DNA of 46,298 nt from the IMG/VR virus record IMGVR_UViG_3300037323_000018, positions 1 to 46,298 of that record. One strand, given 5' to 3'. Below, one piece after another: positions 1 to 11,931 of this stretch (position 1 is the first letter of the stretch; every line of letters begins with the position of its first letter). The notes below the pieces were generated by a model that was not told where the DNA came from, searched no databases, and saw only the letters and a program-made list of their open reading frames with translations. The position numbers and the translations under genes are program-made. The stretch is from a virus.

Positions 1-180
1 GGAGCAACTCAGCGGGTCAAGGAAGCCAAAGCAAAGAGTGTAGATGCTTACCACGATCAACTTGCAGCCGAATACGAGTCCGGGATTCCATTGGCAAACC
101 TAGCACGCTCGCTCAGTCTAAGTTCGGCAGCACCGCTCTACTACGGTGTACAGAGGAGTATCCAGCGTAGGGTAGAATAA
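1..180 (+). CDS. C-terminal end of a small protein, possible small terminase subunit (5' partial)
   Basis: An open frame runs from the first base to a TAA at 178-180, giving about 59 residues; its start lies outside the window. The visible part is charged and helical (VKEAKAKSVDAYHDQLAAEY), followed by IPLANLARSLSLSSAAPLYY, which reads like a helix-turn-helix recognition unit, and it ends in a basic tail (QRSIQRRVE). The stop lies 4 bases before the large terminase start on the same strand, which is where a small terminase, the DNA-recognition subunit, usually sits. The small-terminase role is inferred from position and the HTH-like pattern; any other small DNA-binding protein would look the same in so short a fragment. 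Confidence 0.6.
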   Translation, partial: GATQRVKEAKAKSVDAYHDQLAAEYESGIPLANLARSLSLSSAAPLYYGVQRSIQRRVE

Positions 181-184
181 CTAT

Positions 185-1603
185 ATGGGACAGAGCATGA
201 TGGAAAAGCTTGCTCTGCTTCCCGAATCAGAACGCGCTGAAATTCTTGCTGGAATTGATATGGATGCGCTCATGTGGGATTGGTCTGCATGGGCGCGTCC
301 AGAGCAAAGACCACCAGATGGAACTGACTGGAGCGTGTGGATGTACCTCGCCGGAAGAGGAAGCGGAAAAACACGTTCGGCTGCCGAGTGGATGAGGGAA
401 AAAGCAAGAACAACCAAAGAAGGTCAATTAAGATTTCTTGCTATTGCTAGAACGGCTGCAGACATTAGAGATACCGTGGTTGAGGGAGAGTCCGGGATCT
501 TAAATATATGCCCACCAAGTGAGATGCCACATTACGAACCTTCAAAAAGAAGGCTTACTTGGCCTAATGGAAATATGGCAGTACTACTTTCTGCAGATGA
601 ACCAGACTCTGCTCGAGGCGTACAATCTCACTACACATGGGCAGACGAACTTGCAGCATGGAGACAGACACCAGACGCTGCTGGTATGACTTCATGGGAT
701 AACGTACGAGTTGCAACTCGTCTAGGACTGCACCCCCAGATTGTTGCAACCACCACCCCCAAACGAGTTCCGATCCTATACTCACTTATTGCAGAGGCCG
801 AAAAAACTGGTCGAGTTGTAATCTCCAAGGGCTCGACAATGGACAACTCCGGCAACCTTTCTGAAGCATATCTAGATGCAATTACTGGAGTCTACGCGGG
901 GACTCGTTTGGCTCAGCAGGAACTCTACGGAGAAATGCTTGATGACGTTGAAGGAGCACTCTGGACAATCGAGATGTTAGAGGAAGGCCGTCATGGGATG
1001 CTTCCTCCTTCTGCACCACTTAGATGTATCGGGGTGGACCCATCCGTTGCGGAAAATCCCCGAGATGAGTGCGGAATCATTGTCTGTGCATCAACCGCAG
1101 ACAGAGAACTATACAAGAGACATGCTTGGGTAATGGAAGATGCTTCTGTTCATGGTTCGCCTGAAGTCTGGGCTAATAAAGTGGTTGAGATGGCTCGCCG
1201 TTGGGGAGCCCCGGTAGTGGCTGAAGTAAATCAGGGTGGTGCCCTAGTTCGTAACGCTATCAATGCTATTGACCCAAATGTAAAAGTTTTAGAAGTACAT
1301 TCAAAATATGGAAAGGCTCTACGAGCAGAACCTATTGTCTTGGCGTACGAACAGAAACGCATACATCATGTTGGATACCTTACAGATCTTGAATCTCAGA
1401 TGACTTCGTGGATTCCTGGTGAAACTAAAAAATCTCCCGACCGAGTAGACGCCCTAGTTCATGCAATGACCGCGCTACTGATTAAACCTCCACAAGGATT
1501 TCATGGAGGAAAACTTACTGCTAAGTCCCCTGCGGCACGACGCATTCCTAGCGAACGTCAGGGACCCCCGTCACCTAGAGGTGGACGAGTCTTCTTCCGG
1601 TAA
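185..1603 (+). CDS. Terminase large subunit (packaging ATPase and nuclease)
   Basis: Motor of DNA packaging: it docks on the portal, hydrolyses ATP to move DNA into the prohead and cuts the concatemer. At 472 aa it has the usual size. The ATPase half carries Walker A AGRGSGKT (residues 56-63) and Walker B TWADE (151-155). The nuclease half (RNase H fold) shows the first acidic residue in CIGVDPS (D285), a second acidic region in VVAEVNQGG and the C-terminal DRVDALVHA. ATG at 185 is used, but methionines at residues 5 and 6 are possible starts and no site has a strong ribosome-binding sequence. The end overlaps the convergent gene at 1571-1810 by 33 bases. The gene is on the strand opposite to the capsid and tail operon, which is unusual. 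Family identity is secure; the cutting mode (cos or pac) cannot be judged. Confidence 0.95.
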   Translation: MGQSMMEKLALLPESERAEILAGIDMDALMWDWSAWARPEQRPPDGTDWSVWMYLAGRGSGKTRSAAEWMREKARTTKEGQLRFLAIARTAADIRDTVVEGESGILNICPPSEMPHYEPSKRRLTWPNGNMAVLLSADEPDSARGVQSHYTWADELAAWRQTPDAAGMTSWDNVRVATRLGLHPQIVATTTPKRVPILYSLIAEAEKTGRVVISKGSTMDNSGNLSEAYLDAITGVYAGTRLAQQELYGEMLDDVEGALWTIEMLEEGRHGMLPPSAPLRCIGVDPSVAENPRDECGIIVCASTADRELYKRHAWVMEDASVHGSPEVWANKVVEMARRWGAPVVAEVNQGGALVRNAINAIDPNVKVLEVHSKYGKALRAEPIVLAYEQKRIHHVGYLTDLESQMTSWIPGETKKSPDRVDALVHAMTALLIKPPQGFHGGKLTAKSPAARRIPSERQGPPSPRGGRVFFR

Positions 1604-1810
1604 ACCTTCTGTGACAATTACCGCAACAATGTGCGCTAAGGTTTCTGGGTCTCCCATAACTAACGGTTTAGATTTATTACCCGGAACTTTATAAGTAATA
1701 CCGTCGGCTGCCCACATAAGAGCTTCGTAAACTTCTCTTTGAAGTTCGGCTTTAGTGAACCTAAATTTGTAGTCTTTACGCATTTTCTTTTTCTTCACTG
1801 GCTCTGTCAT
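1571..1810 (-). CDS. Small basic protein of unknown function downstream of the primase
   Basis: A 79-residue frame with a lysine-rich start (EPVKKKKMRKDYKFRFTKAE) and a mixed helical body. ATG at 1810 is preferred; a TTG five codons upstream would overlap the primase stop. The gene begins 5 bases after the primase stop on the same strand, so it is probably translated from the same message. Its 3' end overlaps the terminase 3' end by 33 bases in convergent orientation. No family is recognised. The basic N-terminus would suit nucleic-acid binding, but that is only an impression. Confidence 0.65.
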   Translation of the reverse strand: MTEPVKKKKMRKDYKFRFTKAELQREVYEALMWAADGITYKVPGNKSKPLVMGDPETLAHIVAVIVTEGLPEEDSSTSR

Positions 1811-1814
1811 ATTT

Positions 1815-4445
1815 CTATCTGGCAAAACGTGATGCCATACCCCAATCTACTTCTCCATTAGGAACTGATCTTGGTGCAAGAGCATACCCCTTAATAACGG
1901 CTTTAGCTCCTGTACCTACAACATCTAAGTTTCTATCTGAGAGTTTACGCTGAAAAGCAATCTGTGTCATAGGCCTCTCTCCACGTTCATCACTCCACAT
2001 TCTGTACAAAGTGTATAAGGATTTAATTTGTACTTGAGCACCCCCTATTTCATTGGTTTCTTCGTCTAAGAAGATTCCAATTCTGTCTTCGTTCTTTCGA
2101 TAGATGTCTGCAGCCTCTGTGACTCTGCTACACCAACCAAGCGCGTCTCTAGATCCTGACCCCAACATTTTGATTGCTCCCTCAACCGCCCACGAAAGTA
2201 CCGCAGGTAGCGCACCTTCTGGGTCGAAGATATATTCTTTTAAGTCTGGATCAGGATTATCTGGAACTTTGTTGAAGGGAATAGGACGAATACGTCGCCA
2301 CATAGCGTCGTCAGTGATGATTGGCCTATGGTTAGTTGATATCCAAAGTTTAGCTTGCGACTCAAATGTAAACGGCTTCTCACCCGGAGAGCGAGCAGAT
2401 ATAGATGAAGAGCCCGTAAGTTTTTTAATTGAGTTTTCTTTCAGCCGCTCAGAGTCAGGAAGCTCATCTACCCACACCATGCGACGTCCACGAAGTTCTG
2501 CCCAGTGATATAGATCTGTACTGCTTGACTGACCATCATTAGCAGCAAGAATTGAGGAGTCTAAGGGCCACGCATATTGTTGAGTACCAAGGCACTTTAC
2601 AAGTGCTTCAACAAAAGTATTTTTACCAGATCCCGGGGGACCGTATACCAAAAACATAATGTCGTACTTGTTAGATCCGGTAAGAGAGTACCCTGCTGCT
2701 CGTTGCAGCCAGTCTTGATACTCTTTATCCCCACCGGTAGCAAAATCTAAGAACTGCTCCCAACGAACATTTTTAATTCCTGGATTATATGCGACTGGGG
2801 CGCGACGAGTAATGTAAAGATCTGGACGACCTTTGAGAAGCTCTCCAGTTTTTAGATCTATAACACCGTTCATAACACCAAGAAGATTTTCATCCGAGTC
2901 CCAGTTATCCACCGGAACAATAATTCGTGGGTCAGAGTTAGAGTTTTCTATTGCAGACTTTAGACGAGAGTTTGACTTTGATTGCGTAGCCCATTTAACA
3001 ACTTCTCCTTGTTTATCTGGGTCCTCGTAATTAACTACTTCTGATGCGATAATTGGAGAGATACGTTTTGCCAACTCTTGAATCTCTAGATTCTCCGCAT
3101 CCGGCTTCCAGTATCTATTAGACCAATGAAACCAACCAAGACCTGGTGTGTATCTAATTGCAGACCCAAAAGTATCTACAAGACGACGACCATTTCCTGT
3201 ATCGGACAATGTTCTCCTACCCGGCTCCCCTCCATCTTCTTCGTAGAGAGCGTCAGGATCTTTAGGAATATCGATGTTGGACGCGGCCTGATGAATTGTC
3301 ATATCGTCATCATCGTGGACGTGCTCTGAGACCCGACCACCTATAGTACCCGGCAAAGCATAAAACTCTTCCCTAGTCATATCAGCACCGGAAAGTTGTT
3401 TAACCGTCCTAGGTTTGTGGGCTAGTGCTGCTTCTGTCTCTTCTTGGGATCGTTGCGCCCAAGACTTTTGAAAGTCTGTAAGACCTGGCCACATACGTTC
3501 TGTTTTAGGGTTATCAAGCACAAAGTTAATAGCATTACGAACGTGCATGAGAAGTCCATTAGGACCCTCAAGATCCATTGGTGGCCGAATCTTTTCAGCG
3601 TTAAATCTTATCATCAAAGTTTCTACAGCAAGTCTTCCGTACTCACTACCAACTTCCATCTTATTGGCTAGGGCACAAGTTAGCTTATAAATATCAACTG
3701 CTCTGGAGCCCTCGTCAATACCTTCTTCGAGCATCTTGTTAACGTCAATTTTTTCACCAGAAAAGTCTAAATCTTCTAGTGCAGCAGACCAATCTCCAAC
3801 ACCTAGAGTTGTTGATCTCCTGCTCCGCTTACGAAGCGAGGACAAAAGTTCTTCGGGAGCCTCTGCCATTTCAATTTCCCAAGGAGCATGACCTTCAGGC
3901 CATTCGTACGACACCCCCGAAAAGTGAACAGAGGGAGCAATCAAAACATAACCGTTATGTTTGATATCTATACCTTTAAGACCGGCCCTGTTCAGGTTAC
4001 CTAGTAGCTGTTCAGAAGAATCGCACTTATAAAAAAGATGCCTACCTTTGACAGTTTTACCATTGACAACGTACTCACCGGTAGTTGCTTCTATAGTTGG
4101 AGGTAGTGCGCCATTAACTAATTCTTCAAACTTATCAAAGGAATCTTGCCCACCGCTTCGGGGGTCGATGTCAATAACAAGAAATCCACTGTCCCTACAG
4201 AGAACTCCAATATTTCCATACGGGTCTTGGGACCACCACTTTTTTATGTCTTCTGGGTTACTGCTAGCAACTTTGTTCCACTCAGCAAGTCTTGGATGTT
4301 TTCCAACATCTTTTGGTTCTTGATGGACGCTATTGCAAGTACACTTCCCATCAACAATCCCATAGCAAGGGTGAATCTTCCATTCATTGTTGGCGTACCA
4401 GAGGGCTCCACTTAAAAGCCTGTCTGCTGTATCCTTGTCGCTCAC
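1815..4445 (-). CDS. Bifunctional primase-polymerase fused to a D5/P4-type SF3 helicase
   Basis: Replication initiator of 876 aa. The N-terminal Prim-Pol domain (about 1-200) has the catalytic acidic pair in FLVIDIDPRSGG (D92, D94), a downstream KGRHLFYK segment and IDIKHNGYVLIAPS, typical of archaeo-eukaryotic-type primases; C27, C35, C37 and H41 may bind zinc. The middle (about 220-420) is a linker or PriCT-like region. The C-terminal SF3 helicase domain has Walker A YGPPGSGKNT (601-610), Walker B MVWVDE (656-661), the sensor region WISTNHRP and the arginine-rich MWRRIRPIPF. The start is GTG at 4445 with only a weak purine stretch upstream. A good leftward promoter lies just upstream at 4477-4505. 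The protein should synthesise primers and unwind DNA, while the family-A polymerase at 23579-25411 extends. The two are over 19 kb apart. Confidence 0.93.
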   Translation of the reverse strand: MSDKDTADRLLSGALWYANNEWKIHPCYGIVDGKCTCNSVHQEPKDVGKHPRLAEWNKVASSNPEDIKKWWSQDPYGNIGVLCRDSGFLVIDIDPRSGGQDSFDKFEELVNGALPPTIEATTGEYVVNGKTVKGRHLFYKCDSSEQLLGNLNRAGLKGIDIKHNGYVLIAPSVHFSGVSYEWPEGHAPWEIEMAEAPEELLSSLRKRSRRSTTLGVGDWSAALEDLDFSGEKIDVNKMLEEGIDEGSRAVDIYKLTCALANKMEVGSEYGRLAVETLMIRFNAEKIRPPMDLEGPNGLLMHVRNAINFVLDNPKTERMWPGLTDFQKSWAQRSQEETEAALAHKPRTVKQLSGADMTREEFYALPGTIGGRVSEHVHDDDDMTIHQAASNIDIPKDPDALYEEDGGEPGRRTLSDTGNGRRLVDTFGSAIRYTPGLGWFHWSNRYWKPDAENLEIQELAKRISPIIASEVVNYEDPDKQGEVVKWATQSKSNSRLKSAIENSNSDPRIIVPVDNWDSDENLLGVMNGVIDLKTGELLKGRPDLYITRRAPVAYNPGIKNVRWEQFLDFATGGDKEYQDWLQRAAGYSLTGSNKYDIMFLVYGPPGSGKNTFVEALVKCLGTQQYAWPLDSSILAANDGQSSSTDLYHWAELRGRRMVWVDELPDSERLKENSIKKLTGSSSISARSPGEKPFTFESQAKLWISTNHRPIITDDAMWRRIRPIPFNKVPDNPDPDLKEYIFDPEGALPAVLSWAVEGAIKMLGSGSRDALGWCSRVTEAADIYRKNEDRIGIFLDEETNEIGGAQVQIKSLYTLYRMWSDERGERPMTQIAFQRKLSDRNLDVVGTGAKAVIKGYALAPRSVPNGEVDWGMASRFAR

Positions 4446-4476
4446 TCAGTCGCCTATCGCTAAACCCGGAATAAAA

Positions 4477-4505
4477 AGGGTACCACTTTGAGTCATCTCT
4501 GTCAC
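4477..4505 (-). promoter_or_regulatory. Predicted sigma70-like promoter for the primase gene
   Basis: Read on the minus strand, GTGACA (4505-4500) is separated by 17 bases from TACCCT (4482-4477). The -35 matches TTGACA in five of six positions; the -10 is weaker. It ends about 32 bases before the GTG of the primase gene and lies in a 142-base divergent intergenic region where a promoter is expected. Confidence 0.45.
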
Positions 4506-4526
4506 CGTAATTCCATATTAGTTATC

Positions 4527-4554
4527 GTTGAGTACTGTAAAATTGTGTACTAAC
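4527..4554. promoter_or_regulatory. Imperfect inverted repeat in the divergent control region 4446-4587
   Basis: GTTGAGTAC at 4527-4535 faces GTACTAAC at 4547-4554 across an A/T-rich 11-base spacer. The arms match with one missing base. It lies between the leftward primase and the rightward membrane-protein gene, so a regulator binding here could control both. The rest of 4446-4587 holds the primase promoter and the GGAG ribosome-binding site of the rightward gene, and nothing else recognisable. Confidence 0.35.
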
Positions 4555-4587
4555 AGGTTCCCAGTTCGATTGGAGTATTACATATTT

Positions 4588-4929
4588 ATGAGCACTATAC
4601 TTTGGGCCGCAAGTTGGTGGGAACCGGGGCAAGCTAACTCTTTAGATGTTGGGGATGTTTCGGCTATCTTCATGTTTTTCCTTGCGGTATTAGGTTCGGT
4701 TGTTGCTCTAAGTCGTTGGTGGATAAAAACACTCAGAAAAATGATCAGGGAACAAGTTGAAGAATTTACTAAGCCAATTCAGCCTAATGCAAACGGTGGA
4801 AAAAGTCTACCTGATGTTGCTAATAGAGTAGACGCTATAGAAAAAGTGCTCAATGAACTAAAAGAAAAAAGTGATGAAAATCGTGACATCCTTTTAACAT
4901 TATCACTAAGAGAGATAAAAGACAAATAA
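4588..4929 (+). CDS. Small membrane protein with one span and a coiled-coil tail
   Basis: ATG at 4588 is chosen because GGAG (4571-4574) sits at a suitable distance; an upstream in-frame codon at 4528 lacks such a site. The 113-residue product has a short N-terminal segment, one hydrophobic helix (SAIFMFFLAVLGSVVALSRW) and a basic stop-transfer patch (KTLRKMIREQ). A polar linker and a heptad-like helix (VDAIEKVLNELKEKSDENRD) follow, likely cytoplasmic. No family is recognised. A holin or a membrane anchor for phage replication are both possible. With no endolysin next to it, the holin reading is weak. It is the first gene of the rightward unit. Confidence 0.75.
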   Translation: MSTILWAASWWEPGQANSLDVGDVSAIFMFFLAVLGSVVALSRWWIKTLRKMIREQVEEFTKPIQPNANGGKSLPDVANRVDAIEKVLNELKEKSDENRDILLTLSLREIKDK

Positions 4930-5045
4930 TACAATACAGAGCACTAATTTTGTGACACTTTGTATTTTAACAGATTAATACAAACTTATCGCTGGACTCA
5001 CGCATTTTTTCTGTTACTCTTGGTGCTTATGATGACTAGAAACTC

Positions 5046-5075
5046 TTGTCAAGAATACTGTACACTCACTACTGT
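5046..5075 (+). promoter_or_regulatory. Predicted sigma70-like promoter upstream of the HTH-like gene
   Basis: TTGTCA (5046-5051), an 18-base spacer, then TACTGT (5070-5075), followed by GAGAGG at 5095-5100 before the ATG at 5107. It lies in the 177-base gap 4930-5106, which otherwise holds A/T-rich sequence with no recognisable gene. The -35 matches in five of six positions. Confidence 0.4.
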
Positions 5076-5106
5076 CCATATTGACGAACTTATGAGAGGT
5101 ATTTAA

Positions 5107-5379
5107 ATGAGTCTTTTACAGCGACTAGATGATATGAAGCCACGAGAGTCAGGACTCCCCTGCGGAGTAACTCGAGTAATGGAAAAGATGGCGGAGGAAG
5201 ATAAAAAAGCATTGGAAGGTTATATGTTTTCGGCCCCAAGGCTTCTGTCCAACGCTCAAATACAAGAAGCTTTGATAGCCGAGAACTACGACATTACATA
5301 CTCCTCTATCTCACTTCACCGACGTAAGCAGTGCCGATGCTTTATCGGCAGGCAAACTAGGGTTGAGGGAAGTAAATAA
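5107..5379 (+). CDS. Small putative helix-turn-helix protein
   Basis: A 90-residue protein preceded by GAGAGG at a good distance. The N-terminal half is charged (EKMAEEDKKALEGYM). The second half, LLSNAQIQEALIAENYDITYSSISLHRRK, has the spacing of a DNA-binding HTH (SNAQIQEAL, turn, YSSISLHRR) with a basic end. Two cysteines (QCRCF) follow. It ends 2 bases before the metallophosphoesterase gene, so the two are very probably co-translated, and a role in bringing that enzyme to DNA, or in regulation, is possible. The HTH assignment is by pattern only. Confidence 0.7.
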   Translation: MSLLQRLDDMKPRESGLPCGVTRVMEKMAEEDKKALEGYMFSAPRLLSNAQIQEALIAENYDITYSSISLHRRKQCRCFIGRQTRVEGSK

Positions 5380-5381
5380 CT

Positions 5382-6581
5382 ATGGCATCCCTGTCAGATC
5401 GTTTAGAGACCTTAGCCAGCCCGGGAATTCGTGGATCAGACATTAAGGCAACCAATACCCCAGAATCTTGGCGTCCTCGAATGGAGATTGACTCCGAGGG
5501 TGGATATTTAGTGTCTACTCCTCGTAGTGCTGGAGAAATGCCAGATGCTGCTGGTATTCTAGAAGAGTTTGATCTCAACCCGCACTCTTGGAAAGTGACA
5601 GGGTTGCGTAGATCTAGATGGCAAAGTCACTCTGGAGAGTGGCTTGAGGCTTTTAGAGTTTCTGTACAACCGGCGCAAATGTATGTAGAAACCGATTTAG
5701 ATGTAGAGAAGCTAGTTGATGAGGTATCTAAATGGCGTCCAAGAAAGTCAGAAAAGTTTAAGTCCGGTGACCTAGCATATGTATTTGCACCTAGCGACCA
5801 GCAAATCGGTAAAAAAACCGGAAACGGTGGGACAGAGCAATCTATCCAAAGAATTCTTAACGGAACTGAGGGTGGTGTAGAACGACTCAGAGATTTGCGT
5901 AAGATCGGAAGAAGTATGGGGACAGTAGTCATTGCTCTTCCCGGAGATCATGTTGAAGGTAACGTCTCTCAAAATGGAAAACTACAGTCTCAAGCCGCGT
6001 CTGATTTAGGACTAACAGAGCAGACAAGGGTTGCACGAAGACTTCTTATGGCACAACTTAAGGCTTTTGCTCCTTTGTGCGATAGAATGATTGTCCCGGT
6101 CGTAAACGGTAATCACGATGAAGTTACTAGACAAGTAATTGCAGACCCCTCAGACGGCTGGAACGTAGAGATTGCCAGTGCATGTCAAGACGCTTGTGCG
6201 GAAAATCCGGCACTATCGCATATTGAATTCCGATATCCGGACAAAGATCATCAGACATTAACCGTAGACGTTAATGGAACAATGCTTGGTCTTTTTCACG
6301 GGCATCAAGCTGGAAGAGATGTTCTTAAATACTTGTCCGGACAAGCAGCCGGTCAGACTGCTCTAGGAATGGCAGACTTATGGATCTCAGGGCATTTCCA
6401 TAATTTCAAAACTATGGACGTAGGGCAGAGATTCTGGCTCCAGGCTCCTACTACAGACCCCGGATCAGCATGGTTTAGGGATCGTCAAGGTTTAGAGTCT
6501 TCTACAGGTATTTTGTCCCTAGTAATTGGTGCCGGACACGATCCAAGGAAAGACATTAGTATTATATCAACTAACCTATAA
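5382..6581 (+). CDS. Calcineurin-like metallophosphoesterase (Mre11/SbcD-type fold)
   Basis: A 399-residue protein with most of the two-metal phosphoesterase signature in order: SDQQIG (normally DxH, here DxQ), GDHVEGN, VNGNHDE, FHGHQ and SGHFH. The N-terminal 120 residues are a separate domain (WKVTGLRRSRWQ, EWLEAFRVSV). Such enzymes in actinophages are thought to act on DNA or nucleotides, as SbcD/Mre11 nucleases or phosphatases do, but the substrate cannot be read from sequence. No SbcC-like ATPase is found nearby. The DxQ change may alter one metal site without abolishing the other. The gene follows the HTH-like gene by 2 bases. Confidence 0.85.
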   Translation: MASLSDRLETLASPGIRGSDIKATNTPESWRPRMEIDSEGGYLVSTPRSAGEMPDAAGILEEFDLNPHSWKVTGLRRSRWQSHSGEWLEAFRVSVQPAQMYVETDLDVEKLVDEVSKWRPRKSEKFKSGDLAYVFAPSDQQIGKKTGNGGTEQSIQRILNGTEGGVERLRDLRKIGRSMGTVVIALPGDHVEGNVSQNGKLQSQAASDLGLTEQTRVARRLLMAQLKAFAPLCDRMIVPVVNGNHDEVTRQVIADPSDGWNVEIASACQDACAENPALSHIEFRYPDKDHQTLTVDVNGTMLGLFHGHQAGRDVLKYLSGQAAGQTALGMADLWISGHFHNFKTMDVGQRFWLQAPTTDPGSAWFRDRQGLESSTGILSLVIGAGHDPRKDISIISTNL

Positions 6582-6691
6582 ATGCCAGTTTTTGAAGCAC
6601 TTACAGATCTAACAACTCCAAAAAGAAAGTAGAATAGGGGTAGTCCTATTGTTGTCGGATAATATTCCTATAAATTGGAACTGGAGAGTGC

Positions 6692-10792
<4,101 letters not shown>

Positions 10793-10797
10793 AACTA

Positions 10798-11133
10798 ATG
10801 GCAGCACTTAATGTATTCAGAACCGTAACGGCCAGCATTACGACTGCCGGAGCTATTATCTATACGGCACCAGCAGAGTACTCATCGATTATTTTGACGG
10901 CTCAGCTAGCTAATGTAACAACTACATCGGGTACATTTACTTTTTCGCATATAAGTGCTGACGGACTTGTTACTACAGAGCTTGCAAAAGATTTCTTAGT
11001 TGCTGGCAATGACTCATCCACAGCCACCACAGGTAAGCTAGTGCTGGAAACAGGACAAAAGATTAGAGTGTCTGCAAATGCCGACAATAAATTTAAGCTA
11101 GTGTTAAGCATTCTAGAGAGTTCAAATGCCTAA
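10798..11133 (+). CDS. Small beta-rich putative virion protein
   Basis: A 111-residue protein rich in Thr, Ser, Ala and Val with alternating hydrophobic residues ([20 protein letters not shown]), expected to form a beta-sandwich. No catalytic motif, signal peptide or membrane span is seen. It starts 6 bases after the long fibre gene and overlaps the next fibre gene by 8 bases, so the three are translationally linked. Position suggests a fibre-associated or decoration protein; that is inference. Confidence 0.75.
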   Translation: MAALNVFRTVTASITTAGAIIYTAPAEYSSIILTAQLANVTTTSGTFTFSHISADGLVTTELAKDFLVAGNDSSTATTGKLVLETGQKIRVSANADNKFKLVLSILESSNA

Positions 11134-11929
11134 TAATCTTTCTGGAAAAGTAAAAAAGGTCTCACCTCTAGAGGTAAGCCCGGATCGTTATGAACTACTC
11201 GAGCTAGCAGAAGCCGAGCCAGACCTTGGCGCACCAACTGGACCAGAAGACGGTATCCTGGCTTCTACTGCACTTGGCGTTCGCTTCTGGGCAACTACAG
11301 AAGACTTTACCGGAGAGACGGGACCTACGGGTCCTATAGGTGTTACTGGTCCAATTGGACCCGACGGTGGACCTACGGGGCCTACTGGTCCTACTGGTCC
11401 TACTGGACCAGATGGAAAATTTTCTACAGAAGATACAGTCCCTCCTGTAGGAACGAACGAGGGAGAGGCCTGGTTCGATTCAGAAACTGGAAGAATTTAC
11501 GTTTACTACGATGGATACTGGGTTGAGTCTGCAAGTTCTATTGCAGGAGCAACAGGACCAACCGGACCTCAAGGTATTCAAGGACCAACAGGGCCTACCG
11601 GACCGGGGTTCTACAATCTAACCAACAATTCATATACAAGCTCCCCTGTACTGCTGTCTTCCGTGGACTCAGGGAAAGTTATACAAATTAACTTTGCTTC
11701 TGCAGGGACTTTAATTATCCCAGCAGATGCTACATTTAACTTCCCTATCGGTACTCAGATGGTAATTTTCCAATTAGGACCGGGAAGAATAACTTTTGCT
11801 AGGGAGACAGCCGGGATGAATCTTTATTTTGAGGGTGGAAGAGCCGTAACTGTCGGACAGTACGCAGTAGCGTCTCTAATTAAACTTTCTGCTAATGGAT
11901 GGATTCTAAGCGGAAACCTATCGGTGTAA
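11126..11929 (+). CDS. Short collagen-like tail fibre
   Basis: 267 residues: an N-terminal domain (about 1-65); a GPTGPIG collagen block (about 66-93) whose DNA repeats the start of the long fibre's collagen block; a small domain with [19 protein letters not shown], a motif common in phage fibres; a second short collagen piece (about 142-165); and a C-terminal beta domain of about 100 residues. The N-terminus includes [20 protein letters not shown], likely the virion attachment part. The ATG overlaps the end of the preceding gene by 8 bases. The protein probably forms a second, shorter trimeric fibre or a cap for the long one. Confidence 0.8.
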   Translation: MPNNLSGKVKKVSPLEVSPDRYELLELAEAEPDLGAPTGPEDGILASTALGVRFWATTEDFTGETGPTGPIGVTGPIGPDGGPTGPTGPTGPTGPDGKFSTEDTVPPVGTNEGEAWFDSETGRIYVYYDGYWVESASSIAGATGPTGPQGIQGPTGPTGPGFYNLTNNSYTSSPVLLSSVDSGKVIQINFASAGTLIIPADATFNFPIGTQMVIFQLGPGRITFARETAGMNLYFEGGRAVTVGQYAVASLIKLSANGWILSGNLSV

Positions 11930-11931
11930 AA

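Noticed and set aside
5029-5106. 25-codon frame ending in TAAATG at the HTH-like gene start
   Set aside because: There is no good ribosome-binding site, and the likely promoter of the next gene lies inside it.
4930-5106. Possible tRNA or small RNA gene in the gap
   Set aside because: No cloverleaf or stable hairpin could be drawn; no tRNA-like sequence was noticed in any other gap.
6582-6632. 16-codon frame starting directly after the metallophosphoesterase stop
   Set aside because: Too short to judge, with no recognisable content; it could be chance.
11899-11931. Upstream ATG for the beta-propeller gene
   Set aside because: It lies inside the preceding gene; ATG 11932 just after the stop fits coupled translation better.
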